Shown: positions 1 to 12,860 of the stretch, one piece after another | Layout of the letters: the number at the start of each line of letters is the position of its first letter | How positions within the stretch are numbered: position 1 is the stretch's first letter | Source of the DNA: Reticulitermes lucifugus | Lineage: Eukaryota > Arthropoda > Insecta > Blattodea > Rhinotermitidae | Assembly: GCA_026260175.1 (NCBI GenBank) | Contig: JAKCWW010000144.1 | Coordinates: 16,874 to 80,873 of the forward strand | Direction of reading: 5' to 3' | Length of the DNA: 64,000 nucleotides | Position numbers and translations under genes: made by a program | Notes under the pieces: generated by a model | Databases searched by the model: none | Seen by the model: the letters and a program-made list of their open reading frames with translations, nothing else | Told to the model about the DNA's origin: nothing

Positions 1-66
1 ACATACATACATACATACATACATACATACATACATACATACATACATACACACACATACACATAC
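1..66. repeat. (CATA)n microsatellite
   Basis: Almost uninterrupted ACAT units fill the first 66 bases and run off the left edge of the window. A shorter CATG/CATA/CA-rich stretch lies at about 1589-1640. Confidence 0.95.
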
Positions 67-308
67 GCTTCAAGCAGCAAGGTTAGCAGCGAATATTCCG
101 CTTCCGTAAACTTTTAGCAAATGAGCTCCACAAAATGACACAAAGTATGAGTAATAATTTTCCGAAAAATGTTTACAAGCTTTTTCTATATTTTTTAATA
201 GAGAAAAGAAGTCGTTTCCTCTCTTTCAGTGGTATAGCGGCGGTAAACTAGCTATACCGGATAATTCGCAGCTGTGAGTGTAGTGCTTCTATTTATCTGA
301 TTACGGTT

Positions 309-421
309 GTATATGTAGGTGTAGGCTGAGTACCAGTTCCTCCGTAAAGACAGCCTACTTTCACCAAGAGTTCTGCAGCAGTATGAGGCTAACACTTGGT
401 GAAAGGTGGTCCTACATATAC
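309..421. other. Three-way-junction fold (outer stem plus two hairpins)
   Basis: An 11-bp outer stem pairs 309-319 (GTATATGTAGG) with 411-421. Inside it sit two hairpins: 321-328 with 351-358 (GTAGGCTG/CAGCCTAC, 8 bp) and 359-368 with 395-404 (TTTCACCAAG/CTTGGTGAAA, 10 bp). All three helices are perfect Watson-Crick pairings and are nested consistently. No known RNA family was recognised. It may be the structured end or leader of a mobile element, since the sequence to about 760 looks non-genic and carries one short open frame (543-749). Confidence 0.55.
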
Positions 422-542
422 GCATACTTTTATGCGAATTTTAACCCAGGTGGAGACTTCCCGGCCTACGCCTGCCCTGACGTTATGATGAACTTATGAC
501 CGGCATTGGCACGTTTCCACGAGTTTCTTTCACGTCCAGTTT

Positions 543-749
543 TTGCGATGGAATTTTCCTGGTGAGGGATTCTTGTCTGGAATCGTCATTTACGGTCTAT
601 TTAAGGACGCTTTCAATATCTCAAGACTACATACCGTAGATGTATATGATGATTGGCGAAAAATGAATTTAAGAGTCGCGGAATTAAGCCGTCGTGAGAC
701 TCCATCAAACTTCAGCCAGGATATCCGGTCTCGGGGCCGGCATTTGTAA
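543..749 (+). other. Unidentified 68-codon open frame, probably repeat-derived
   Basis: An open frame with an ATG start encodes 68 residues with no motif that I can assign. It lies between the folded segment at 309-421 and a dispersed repeat, and no splice context links it to the proteases. The most likely reading is part of a transposon-like repeat rather than a host gene. Base composition is more GC-rich than the flanks. Confidence 0.2.
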
Positions 750-925
750 CCGGGGCTGGGAATAGGATTTCCGTTGGCTGCAATAAGAGTTTAAGATGTT
801 GATGGTGGATGGTAATTAACAACAATTTGTCACTGCTGTGTTCGTTTGGCAGCACGTGTGTCTCGATAAACATATTTTAATGGAACATAAATATTTATCT
901 AAATTTTGTTCGGAATCTGTTTCTT

Positions 926-1450
926 TTTAGGCGCGTTCGCAAATTTGCGAAAAGCTACTATTCGCTTCGTCATATCTGGCAGTCTGTCCGCATGGAACAA
1001 CGCGACTCCCACTGGGAGGATTTTCATGACATTTTCGTATTCGAGGATTTTTCGAAAAAATTCAAGTTGCATAAAAATCTGATAAGAAAAGCGGGTACTT
1101 TATATGAAGACCTATGTACTTCTGTGATAATATCTTGCTGAATTCTTCTTAGAGTGAGAAATGTTTCAGATAAAAGTTGTAGAGAAAATCAAAACACTCA
1201 TTTTATGTTCTGTAATTTTTTTCAGAAAATCGTGCCGTTTTAAGAGATAATGTGGAAAAAATATGTTAGAGTCAGACCGGCCACAGATGACAATATACTT
1301 CGGCTCATGCGCTATGCATGCCAGATAAGTAAGGCAAGAATACAGACACAAACCCAGAATATGTAATACTTATCACTTTTCTACGGCAACAGTGGTTACG
1401 CTAACGTGCCTCAGTGTAACGTTATATGTACATTGTCTTCTTGTTTATTA
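926..1450 (+). repeat. Dispersed ~520-bp repeat, copy 1
   Basis: This block aligns over its whole length with 18032-18560 in the same orientation. Shared landmarks include TTTTAGGCGCGTTCGCAAA at the left end, CCGCATGGAACAAC, GTTGTAGAGAAAATCAAAA in the middle, and AATATGTAATA near the right end. Divergence by eye is substantial, with small indels. There is no clear terminal inverted repeat and no long open frame, so the class is unknown. Confidence 0.8.
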
Positions 1451-1697
1451 TCTTTCTTTTTTCTGAATACGTTTGTTCTCTTTTTAATCAACTAGGCCTA
1501 ACAAGCGGCACCAAAAGGGAATTTCAGCACATTTTGTCAACATTGTCAATAGTATGCCACGGTGATGAGATCTTTTTGAATCGGGTACATGCATGCATGC
1601 ATACATACATACTCACACACACACGTACACATGTACACACATTTCATGGATCCAACAGCCGTCCTAGGACAGTTGAATATGAAACATGTCAAGCTAA

Positions 1698-2124
<427 letters not shown>

Positions 2125-2199
2125 TAATACTTTGAGTATATGATATATAATGGTTGATATTAAATATGGTTGTGTAGTAAGAGATCTTCAAATCATTTA

Positions 2200-4060
2200 T
2201 CAGAATAACACATTCAAAATTTTCAAGTTTAACTAGATGATGGTCCGTTCATGTGATAAAAATTCTTTTACGGAATAAAATACATGAGTAAGAAGATACC
2301 TTCTCAAAGCTGACTTAAAAAAATCAATTTATCATTTTGAAGTTTCAAAATATTTGAAGTTAGACTGTTAAATATCTTTATAGAGGAATAAGTAACACCT
2401 TTTTGAATGGAAGAAAGCCGTTCTGAGGGTATGTGTAATTGAATTTTGCGTCTTGTATTAATACCACGCACAGAAGAATCAGTTTGAAATTCATCCGGAT
2501 TGTTAACAACAAACATCATCAAGGAGAAAATATATAGACTTGGGACCGGTAATATTTCAAGTTTTAAACCAATTTCTACATGAGCACCTGGAACCTATTT
2601 CCAACATAATTCTTATTATCTTTTTTTGAATTAAGAATACCTTATGCATAGTAGTTGACTTGCCCCAAAATATTATACCATATTTTATCAAAGAGTGAAA
2701 ATGAGTAAAGTATACGATCCTCATTGTCTCTATATTCAGAATTTGAGATGATCTTCTCGTTATAAAACATACGGTGCTCAACTTATTTAGTAAATAGTTT
2801 ATATCAATCTTCCATGTAAGTTAACTATCTAATTGTAAACCTAGAAATTTTATAGTATTTATTTCAACAAGAGTTTGGTCAGCATAGATTAAGTTTATTG
2901 GATATTGGGAAAATGTAGTGGGTGTAAATTTTACTAAGTTTGTTTTTTCTGCATTTAATACTGATTTGTTTGAAATGATTTGGATGCATGAGTTAAAACA
3001 GAATTAAACTTTCAATTAAGTTCATCATAATCACTATTAGAAATAAGTATACTAGTGTCATCAGCAAACATTATAACATCAGAGTCTATATCAATTGAAC
3101 CTGGAAAATCATTGATGTATATATTAACAACAGCAGACCAAAACTGAGCCCTGTGGAACCCCATATCTAACAGTTTCCCTTCTTGAATAGTAGTTACAAG
3201 TACTTGAGACCTTTATTTCCACTCTTTGTTTACTGTTAAACAGATGCAATTTTAATCAATCTAGAACTGTCCCCCTAACACCATAAAATTGTAGTTTGTG
3301 TAACAGAAGTTCATGGTTTACACAATCAAAAGCTTTTGTAAGGTCATAGAAAACACCGGTTACATTTCTCTTCATACTCCAGGCATTGAAAATAGTTTCC
3401 ATTAATTTATACATAGCATTATCTGCTTATACCCCCTTTCAAAATCCATACTGATCAGAAACAAGTATATCATGGTTTTGTAAATGTTGATTAAGGCTTC
3501 GAAATATCAGTACTTCAAGAATCTTGGAAAATCCAGTAAGTAAGGAAATAGGTCTGTATTTAGATAATTGAGACTTTTCGCCTTTTTTAAATATAGGGTT
3601 TACTACAGAGTATTTTAGACGATCCAGAAATTTACCTAGAGTTAGTGATTTATTGAAAATATATGCAAGAGGTTTACCAAGGTTTTCTCTGCATAGTTTT
3701 AGAATTTTGTTTGATATGCCATCATAACCAGATGAGTTCTTGTTCTTTAAAGAGGCAATTGTACAAATTATTTCAGCTTAGGTAATAGGGATAATTATCA
3801 TCTCAGGAAAACTATCTGGAAACAAGTTCCTAAGGAATGTAAGAGCAGAGTCAATGGAATTTTGTCACAGCTGGTTTCATTGTTGATAGATTTGAAGGCC
3901 TGCTTGCATTAAAACTCCAAATGTTATGATTAACATCTGAAGCTGTAACATCCTTTTCATCTTCTTTCCTGTAAGAGCAGCAATTCAGCATAATTATATG
4001 TCTGGCTACAGGTGTGTCAATACCTTTTTATACTTTCATTAGTTCCAAACAATTGATGAT
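2200..4060 (-). mobile_element. Decayed non-LTR retrotransposon (LINE), RT to C-terminal tail
   Basis: Read on the minus strand, the remnant shows reverse-transcriptase blocks in order. Near 3145-3170 is GVPQGSVL, and near 3050-3075 is the catalytic FADD box (MFADDT). Near 2640-2700 comes FHSLIKYGIIFWG, and near 2240-2345 is a tail (LTHVFYSVKEFL) typical of insect jockey-like LINEs. Several stops and frameshifts interrupt it, and no endonuclease domain is evident. It lies upstream of the first recognised SP1 exon, probably inside the signal-peptide/CLIP intron. The exact clade cannot be settled by eye. Confidence 0.8.
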
Positions 4061-4252
4061 TCTCTTTATTTGAAAACTTCCAAGAGATATTTCAATCATT
4101 TCTTGGAAGGGTATCATGACTGACTGCCAAACCTTGTTTGCAAAAAATCTGTGTTTCATATGAGCACAAAATTGTCATTAAGTTAGTATGCCTTCACATT
4201 GTGCATTCTGCCCCTTGCATGAGACTGACACCATAAAATCTGTGTGTTTCAG

Positions 4253-7200
4253 AGGAAAATGACAACTGTGCAACACCAGACAGCAAGCAAGGACAATGCA
4301 TTGACTTGAAGAAATGTCCTGTTCTCATATCCCTGCTCACAATGACACGCCCCCTGTCACCTGAAGTTATTGACTTCCTGCGAAGTTCTCAGTGTGGTTT
4401 CAAAGGTAACAGTCCGCTGGTATGCTGTCCAATGTCCACTCCATCCACGTCAGGACCTGCGGCTGCTGTGGAAGAGCCAGTTGATGTGTCCAATCATCCA
4501 AATTTGGTGCTTCTTCCTCTAAATATTTGTGGTCCAGTTTCTGGTAATAAAATCTTCAATGGCAAGAAGACAGCACTTTTCCAATATCCATGGATGGCTC
4601 TCATTGGGTACAACAGGGGTAATTAACATTATACAGGGCTAATATACTGCAGCTGGTTTTACCCTTGTGTTTAATATCATTCATTCATGAGATTATATCC
4701 ACTGCATGAAAATACAGGTATATGGCGGGCTTTTCTCTGGTAGCTCACAATATTATGTTGTACCGACAGCTTTTACATAAAACATAAAAGTTAATGAATT
4801 AATATTCTTTTTCTAAAAATGAGCAATACAGGTAAAGTAAGAATGAAATAATGAAAAAGTTTTACTTGAATGTAAATTTCTAATTACTGTTACATTTTTG
4901 TCACACACAATTATTCCCTCCATGATAATTTGTAGTAGTAGTAGCAGTAGCAGCTAGGTATTTGCTTTGAAGTAGCACATTCAACTACAAACCTTGCAAG
5001 TATCTTCTGTTGTCGCAAAGGTAGAGTATGACAATTTTAAAACAAGTACACAATATTCCTTCCAGTGACGAGTGTGAGTAACACACGAGTGTTTCGTTGT
5101 GGAGGGTCAGTCATCAACGAGAAGTATGTCCTGACTGCCGCTCACTGCATTAAGGATTTACCAAGTAGTCTGAAGCTGTAAGTTACGAGCCAGCTGTGTA
5201 GCCATTTAGCTTGTACAGTAGACATGCCTATTAGCCGAAACAGCAACAACAACAACATAAATTATGTCACAATGCCACTGCATTCTGTCCCTGTTTCAAT
5301 TTAAGGGCCTCAGACTATGTGCAACTAGTTAACTCCATGATCATCTTCCTTGGAAATGCCATGGCTGCTCAAATGGTCAGGAAATTCTTCACACTTAAGA
5401 AACTTGAAGGTTAATTACCATGATAAGAAGCCCATTATTAAATCTCACCCTTGGTCAGTTGCATCCAGTTCATACTTTCATACCCTATTTCTTTAAGTTG
5501 CATTTTAATATTATCCTCCTCTATATGTTAAGGTCTGCTTTTCTCTCTCCTCATTTATACTGTATGGTCTGCTCAACTCATCCTCCTAGCAAATGCACTT
5601 ATTTATTTAAAGAACACTAAAATATTCTTTAAAATATTAGATAAAAACCCCCTACATATGTTTCGGCTTATCGATAAGCCGAAACATATGTAGGGGTTTT
5701 TTATCTAATATTTTAAAGAATATTTTAGTGTTCTTTTAATAAATAAGTGCATTTGGTTGGTGTAAAACAATATTAATGTTCAAAAATGCATGATGATATA
5801 AAAATAAAGTTCATCCTCCTAGATTTGGTCACCTTGGTAGTAAGTTTCTATGTGAAGTGTACAAATTATCTGCTCTACTTAGTGTAATTCGACATAGTTT
5901 TCTATTCAGATTACAACAACCTGAAATACAGTTAACCTAATTATTTATACAGACAGTGCTTGAAGTGGAAGAAATAGGATTATGCATGACTTATTTACAG
6001 TCAGTTCAGATAACTTAAAAAATTACCAGATTTTGCATTAAATTTATTGTACTGTCCTAGACTACAGCTGAGTTTTCTTTGTCAGCATGCACAACACAAT
6101 GTGCATCCTACGTAGATGTGAACCACACTTTCACATCATGCACTCCTGTTCTTAATGAGTCGGTAGTATGACAATTACTGACAATTACGCTTGGTGTGGA
6201 GAAAATAACACTGTTAGGATTTCGGTTAAATTAATTTAACTAATTGCATAGATCAAAGTCCTTCTTGAGAAAAGTAACAGTCACTCAGATAGTTAAGAAA
6301 TTCCCTGCCTTCTATGAAATCTGAAGATCACTGCCATATTCACAAGAATCTGTCAGTGGACCAAATCCTGGGTCAGATGTATCAAGTCCACATCTTCTTT
6401 CTTCAACATCATCATAAGTACTGGACTTAGTTCTGTTGGCCTTTTCTGATCTCAGTTTATATGAACTAATTGCTCTATTTGTATGAAGATATTCCTTGCT
6501 CTGTTATTTCTTGCAGTCTAGCATTTGTTTTGGATATTTTACATTGTCAATCTTGCCACATGTTCTAAGAATTTTTGTTGGTACCTTTTATATGCTATGT
6601 TCAGTTGTATATATTTAATTAAAGCTTATTTTCTAGTTTTGTTTGTCTGTTTTGCAGTAACCTATTACTGATTTAAAAAAAACATGCCATTTCTGTTCAT
6701 TCATTTTAATGCTTTTGTGGGCTTAATGTAAAGCATTCACTTCTGTAAGGAAGAGATTTATTGAATTATATTAGCAGGAGATACACCTTTAAGGTCCATT
6801 CTAGCATTGTCCTACTACCTATGTCTAAGTTTCTCAGTGACAGTTTGTGACTAAAGTCATACATTTCTCATCTCCCCATGCATGCTACATGTTCTTTCTG
6901 TCTTATCCTTCTTGATTTGATTGCCTTAATAATATGTGGTAAAGCCTGAAACTTATAAAGCTCTCATTTACATTTAGTTTTTAAGTTTTTTTATGTGCTT
7001 AATGTTTTAACTGTCATAAATAATCATTGTAGGTGAAATGATTTGCATTAAACAACCATTTTTTTTGTCTGCATTTCTGTACCTTGCATTAAGAATCTCT
7101 AACTGTGGAATGTAAGAGGGATGGTCATGGATGAGGAAAATTGACAGGAAGATTTTAATTTTGCTGATGATTTACCCTGCTCCTGTTTGCTTGAAGCATT

Positions 7201-10051
7201 GCTTATCAATTGGCCAGCCATGTGATGAAATTGTAGAATATGATCGAAGATCCGTGCAGCTTTATGGGTGAAGACTTTACAACTTAGGGTATTTTAGGTT
7301 ATGTCATTGTGACAATTTCAGAGCTAGTGTTCGGCTGGGTGAACATGATTTAGATACTGACATTGACTGCATGGATGAAGAAGGAGAAGAAGTGTGTGCC
7401 GACCCGTATGTAGAATTTGATGTGGAAGATTCATTTCCACACCCCGCCTACTCTCTCACACATCTTCAAAATGATGTAGGACTTATCAGAATCAAAGGCA
7501 CAGCCAACTTCAGATCAGGTGAGTCTCTAGTATCCTTTCTTGGATATTTTACCATGCCTAATGTAACAGAAAATAGTAACATTAAATTTCCCATGCCCAG
7601 GGTTGACTCAGAATTTGTTTACACCCTAGTCAAAGCTTATGCTTGCCTTTTCCCCCCTTGCTTCCCCCTTGCCCCACTATTAACCTCATCTTCTTTGACT
7701 GCACACTTAGTATACAGAATAACTGTAATCATAGACCTCACTGTCAGTATCAAGTGATGCATACGTCACATAGTGACTTCCCAACTTCTTCCCCCAAATT
7801 CTGCCATGCTATGTGGCCACCCAATTTGCCTAGTGAGTTTCGCTGGCCCTGCCCACACTTCCTTTAAAATAATAAAATGTAGTACATAAAGGGCCAATAA
7901 TCAAGCTGCACAGCAAAGTTAAACACAGCAGAAGTGTAGAGAGTGGATGGTTGGAGTTTTGTGCATTCACACGTGTATATAACAAATGTGACACTGAACG
8001 TATTGGCAACATGAAATGGAGAATAATTTCGATGTCCGTGAAATAATGTAATAATTTCAAATTCATAACCCACAGAATTAGTTATACGAAGGATGAAAGT
8101 CAAATAAGTGGTTGTTTATAACTTGTTATGGGATTAGTGTCATTGAAAGTTGTTTCATCTAGCTGAATGATGTATATGACTTTTATTGACTATATAATTC
8201 TGTGGCACAGGACATTTGTAAAGCAGGTCTAAAAATGTTCAAGAAATGCTTTTTGTTTGTAAAGCTGCATGTTCATCACTGTCATCACAAAACCTCATCA
8301 ATGCTTCAGTGTAGTAATCAAATTTCACACAACTGACATCAATATTCTAACCCACTGGAGCAGAAATGCCAATCAGTGATCCATGCATAGTTTAATAATG
8401 AATGATACGTGTAAATTATGTTACAGATTCCATAAAACCAATCTGTCTTCCCTTGGGTGCTGACCAGACCCGAAATCTGGATGGACAGAATGTGATAGTA
8501 TCTGGATGGGGAACAACTGAGAAAGGTGATATCAGAAATCAAACTGGTACTCTTTTCATTACAGAACTTAACCTTAGACAGTGCATTATAGTATATTTAT
8601 TACAAACATGGGACAGAAGAGACATGCATGAAAGGTTTTGGTTAGGAAACCTGGAGGGAAGACACTACTTAGAAAACATAGGCTTAGCAGGGGGTGATAA
8701 TCTTAAAATGGATATTAAAGAAATCAGATGGGATGGTGTGGACTGGATACATTTGGCTCAGAATAGGGAGCAGTGGTCTGCTGCTGTGCATATGCTAATA
8801 AACCTATAATTCTTATACAATAAAAGTAAGGTCAAGTTATACTTGTCTACACAATAAAGGCATACTGGGGGAGTAGAGGTCCAGCTCCACTGATTCTTAA
8901 CCTCGGCACTAGATGGAGATAAATAGTCAACCTCATGACCTAGTCGATTTACCGCAGGAGAAAGAACCCCTTGTACCCTTTGAATAGGAAGCTGGATGGG
9001 CCTCAGGTCCAGTCTGGATATCTTGGAGAACAGTAAGATCTCTTACCGCTGCCAGGAACTGAACCCTGGACCATCCAGGCCTGTTGCGTAGTCACTGTAC
9101 TTAAAATTGGTGATAAAATGTAATAAAGTTTTGTATGCACTGTGACAGAAGTTTGTAACCTGTGGGTCTTGGACTCCTGGGTCCATGGGGTTATTCCAGA
9201 GGCTCTGTGAATTCGTACAGTGTCACGGCAAGTCTTGCTCTTTCAGTCAGCATTCCTTCCTTCTCTTATTGTTTTGTGATGAGTAAAATGTGAATTTGTG
9301 TGCAGAGGTTATTGATTTTTTGACTTTGTAGTGACCTTTTCACTGTAGATATTGCTTCAGTTAATGGAGCCTAAACGATCCCCCTGATGATGGCAATATA
9401 GAAGTGCCAAAATGCGCATAGGGGTAATCTTTTAATAAAGAAATCAGTGACAAACTTGTTTTGGTGCATTTGTTGGTGTGAGTTGATCAATTGTACAAAA
9501 ATGCATGGTAAATATAACGAAACGTAATAAAAGGTTAATATGAAATATAACATAGTGTGAAATTATCTCCCTCAATATTAATGAAAGTATAAGATTTGTA
9601 AACAAATCCTTTATATCAAAGTTTGTATGCTTTTATGTGATATCTGTACTAAACAAGAAATGTAATATCATAGAAAAACTGGAAACAGAATGTGCACAGA
9701 GAATTTCTACTTTCAGGTGTAAGTAGTTCTGTGCTACTTGAAGTTGAGTTGCCAGTCATGAGACAAGATCAGTGTGCTGAAGTCTACAGTCGTAGTTCTG
9801 CTTCATATAGACGCCCTATACGGATAACATCAAGTCAGATGTGTGCTGGTGGTGTAAATGCTCAAGACTCATGTGATGGTGACAGTGGAGGACCTCTTAT
9901 ATTTAAGGGTGAGGTAAACTTAAGGCCACGATATGTTCAGTATGGTATTGTCTCATTTGGACCACGATCATGTGGTGTCAGAGGATTTCCCGGTGTGTAT
10001 ACAAAGGTTGCTTTTTATGTAGACTGGATATTAAGTGTTATGAGACCATAA
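4253..10051 (+). CDS. CLIP-domain serine protease SP1 (easter/PPAE type), 5' exon missing
   Basis: Five exons join in frame: 4253-4618, 5066-5177, 7322-7518, 8427-8525 and 9717-10051 (stop TAA). Together they encode 369 residues plus one base from an unseen signal-peptide exon. Exon 1 carries a six-cysteine CLIP domain (CIDLKKCP to LVCCP), then ICGPVSGNK with activation expected after Lys before IFNG. The triad is visible: His in TAAHC, Asp in NDVGLIRI, Ser in GDSGGPL. Asp189 (DSCDGDSGG) and Gly226 (PGVYT) predict trypsin-like cleavage. The 75-loop with two Cys (DCMDEEGEEVCADP) is typical of easter and prophenoloxidase-activating enzymes. It should be a secreted haemolymph zymogen acting in a Toll or melanization cascade; the exact role is not known. 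Intron phases 1, 1, 2, 1, 1 match SP2 and SP3. Confidence 0.93.
5590..5755. repeat. 166-bp near-perfect palindrome with hammerhead-like centre
   Basis: The arms 5590-5672 and 5673-5755 are reverse complements with about two mismatches and no spacer. The centre, 5665-5680, is itself self-complementary (GGCTTATCGATAAGCC) and is followed on each strand by GAAACATATG. That pattern is a stem II plus GAAAC, as in hammerhead ribozymes of Penelope-like elements. It sits in SP1 intron 2. It looks like a recent inverted duplication of a mobile-element end. Confidence 0.9.
8590..8812 (+). mobile_element. LINE C-terminal tail fragment
   Basis: Downstream of the SP1 Asp/oxyanion exon 8427-8525 the same frame stays open and encodes WLGNLEGRHYLENIG, then DNLKMDIKEIRWDGVDWIHL and AQNREQW. 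This is a decayed form of the GNPEGKRPLGRPR...WEDNIKMDLKEI...DWI.LAQDRD.W tail that ends many insect non-LTR elements. It is intronic and not part of the protease. A related LINE piece lies on the minus strand at 41190-41399. Confidence 0.65.
8855..9100 (-). mobile_element. SINE family B, copy 1
   Basis: A tRNA-derived SINE copy in SP1 intron 4. Family landmarks: GGGGGAGTAGAGGT, CTCGGCACTAGATGGAG, TTGAATAGGAAGCTGGATGG and CCAGGAACTGAACCCTGGACCATCC, where the last block holds a degenerate box B on the minus strand. Five further copies are listed below. Confidence 0.75.
9380..9425 (+). other. Hammerhead-like motif, degraded
   Basis: CCCCCTGATGATGGCAATAT starts at about 9381, followed by GTGCCAAAATG and a distal AGGGG that could pair with the leading CCCC. 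CTGATGA plus a GGCA/TGCC stem II fits the hammerhead layout, but the GAAAC core is changed to AAAAT, so activity is unlikely. It is probably the end of a Penelope-like or related element. Confidence 0.35.
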
Positions 10052-12584
10052 CAAATCTCTCAGTATAAAAATAGTGACTTTTCTCATTTCTCTATCTTTT
10101 AAAGGCTGTTCAAACAAATTAAGGAAGCAACAGTGTTGTAAAAACTTATTTGTGGTGGTCTAACATTGTAAACAATTAATGTTTACAAACATAAACAATC
10201 AGTTCAAATATGACACATTTAAATGCGGAGTTGACTTAAGTTTTCTCACAAATGACCTGCATGTTAGGAAGAATATGATTTTATTAGTGATGATTCAGTG
10301 ATGAAAATCCATTGAGCAGGGTTGTTATTAAGAAATTGAAATTCCCTGCATTCTATGGAACACAAAGATTCACATCGAAACCAACCAACCTTTTGTGCAG
10401 TGTCACATGACTTGCAAACCCTGTATTTGTGATGCGGGTATTGTCAACCGACAATGAACCCACAGTAAAATATTAACAATTTATATTGTACATATGACTG
10501 AGTTTGATTATTATAAAGTAACTGATGACATTAAAATTATTACTGATAAGTTTTAGTCAGTCTATTTCAAGAAGTGAACAATATTTTTGTGATATGTAAT
10601 AAAACAGCAACGATAATTACTTGTGTGAGAGGAGTCTTTTACAGAACCCACATTACTGTAAATGTGGTATGAGATTTGAGTTTCTCACAGTAGTGTTGCT
10701 GGGGATTCAGGTTTTCTGGGATGTAACACTGCATCACTGGGCAGGTCATTCCTGATATTTCAAAGGCATTTGAAACATTTAGAACCACCCAACAACACAG
10801 TATCACATCCCAAAAGACCAGAATTCTAGTTCAGTTTTGTAAATGTACATGTTCTGCATTATACTATAATAATAAAGAAATAAGTTCAAACATAAATTTC
10901 CAGTAAATTGAGCTATTTGTCATAACTATTTTATATGATTTGAACATTAAAGTGCAAGTAATACTATAATTTGAATGTTGTCATTCATTTACTGTTATCT
11001 GGATTCCATTGTCTGAGTCATTGCAACACTGAAAATGTGAATTAAATTATTAAATGACTTAATCAGTAGTTACATTTTTCTATCAAATAAAATATTGAAT
11101 AGTACTGTACAAACCACTTGATGGTGCCCATCACTGTGTGAGACAAGCACCAGCTCAGTAGAACTTTGAATGCTCAGGTGAGCTAAACATGCTATGCATC
11201 TTCTCAATATTTCATGTTATATAACAACATTTAGCAGACTTAGTCCGTGATGTCACTACCACCACACAACCGTTCAGGAATATGACAGTGCTCCTGTAAG
11301 TTTACTTATGACACAAAGTCCATAAAAAATAATTAAGGTGACCAAAACACTGTTTGGCTCTTCCAGCAGCACCATGAAACATTAAGTTCTAGAACTGATG
11401 CCATTATACTCAGTATTGTTACTACATTCATTGTGTTTGTGTTATTTAAGTTTTATTATTACAAATAGTATTATAGTGTCATATAAGATTTGCAGGAAGG
11501 AAATGCTGTGGAGGTTAAGACAGAGCTGAACCTTTATAATAAGTTTCTTTTCGTAATAAATGAACGAGGAGTTTAGGAGTTCCACTTTTATCCATGTTAG
11601 TCTTTACCCTGAATTTGTTTTTAAACAAGTCCTTGTAAACATATTTGAAACTGATGCAGATGAAAGTGTTAGATTGCATGACATGTGATATGTTACATTT
11701 TGAGTAGTATGTGAAAAAAAATAAAATTTTACTCTTATTGTTCAGTTCAACTGGTGTACATTGTGTATATATTATAGAGATCATAATTTATTTAATTAGT
11801 TTCATTTTACAAGTTTGTGGATAATTGATTATTATAACACTCTGTTACAGTCTGGATGAAATAAATAATTATGTGACAATTTTTACTTTGCTCCTCACTG
11901 ATCTATTCAGCATCATTCTTTACAAATAAGATCAGCGTGTTGTACTTATTGTAGTAAAGTACAAATACTTTACAAATGTGTTCTTGGCTATGTGGTGTAT
12001 GTTAGACTCTATTGGCCTAACATTCATGTATTTCAGATACAAATCCAATGATTGAAAGGCTGTGAAATAGGGAAGGTATTCCAATGTATTGAGATATACA
12101 ACTGTTAGTCCTCATCATATACATATGGTTATGGCTTATGCCACTTCTTGCTGTGTACTTTCCCCATTATTTGGTCGTATCAATCTCTGTCTTGCAGTCC
12201 TTTGTGTTTTGTGTCATCATCCTTCCTTCCTTCCTTTCTTCTCTTTGGTCTACCTTTCTTCCTCTTCCCTTGCAACACTCAATTATACATCTTCCTTGGC
12301 AATTCACCTTCCCTTTTACTGCAAGAATCTGTGTCATATCAACCTCATACCCAGTGGCTTCAACAAGCAGTCTTTCCACTTCCTCTTTCCTGTTTATTTA
12401 ATTATTTCTGACTCTGTGGTCCATTGACAACCTCACAGGTTCTTTGTGTGGTAGTAATTTTCCTCACACTTTTTAAATATACATGTTTTAAACAAAACTA
12501 TAAATGAGATGCCTATTATGTAATATAACAATTTTTGTAGAAGGATTGAACCCCGTTGTTGGTGTTCTTTACAAAGTAAAAGGA
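10052..12584. other. Intergenic, SP1 3' side
   Basis: No coding exon recognised. An AATAAA at about 10597-10602 and another near 10869 could serve as SP1 polyadenylation signals. The T-rich open frames around 12090-12430 have no protein signal. Confidence 0.5.
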
Positions 12585-12860
12585 GAATGCCTTATTTGGA
12601 GGCCATATCTGTCGGTCTGTCTGCGACCTAGTATTTGCACCTAAACTGTTCAATAGATATTTTTAAAATTGGATACTGGAGATTTTCAAGCAAAGTTTCA
12701 GTTTTAATTTTCAATTGTACTGACTCATAATAAGACCTAGTTTACATAAGGCTATAAATGGAGTTTTTCACATACCCCATACACCTTCCACAGATTTTGC
12801 TGAAATTCGTTATGGGTGACTCACGCTATTTTACTCCATCATTTCTATTGTGAGGTAAGT
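12585..12860. repeat. Degenerate ~140-bp tandem repeat, about two units
   Basis: It begins GAGAATGCCTTATTTGGAGG and has GTCGGTCTGTCTGCGACC, then two spaced cores, ATTTTTAAAATTGGATACTG near 12660 and AGATTTTGCTGAAATTCGTT near 12795, about 140 bp apart. The same opening (GAATGCCTTGTATGGAG, TCTGTCTGTGACC) and the same spacing recur at 54748-55390. Confidence 0.5.

Noticed and set aside
1-66. Telomeric or centromeric repeat
   Set aside because: The unit is CATA, not TTAGG, and the run is short; it is an ordinary microsatellite.
8526-8809. Extension of the SP1 protein through the open frame after 8525
   Set aside because: The frame runs into a LINE tail; the GTGATA donor at 8526 and the in-phase exon at 9717 restore the protease C-terminal half.
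12089-12427. Overlapping T-rich open frames in three frames
   Set aside because: They are hydrophobic only because of pyrimidine-rich sequence, overlap each other, and have no splice or domain support.
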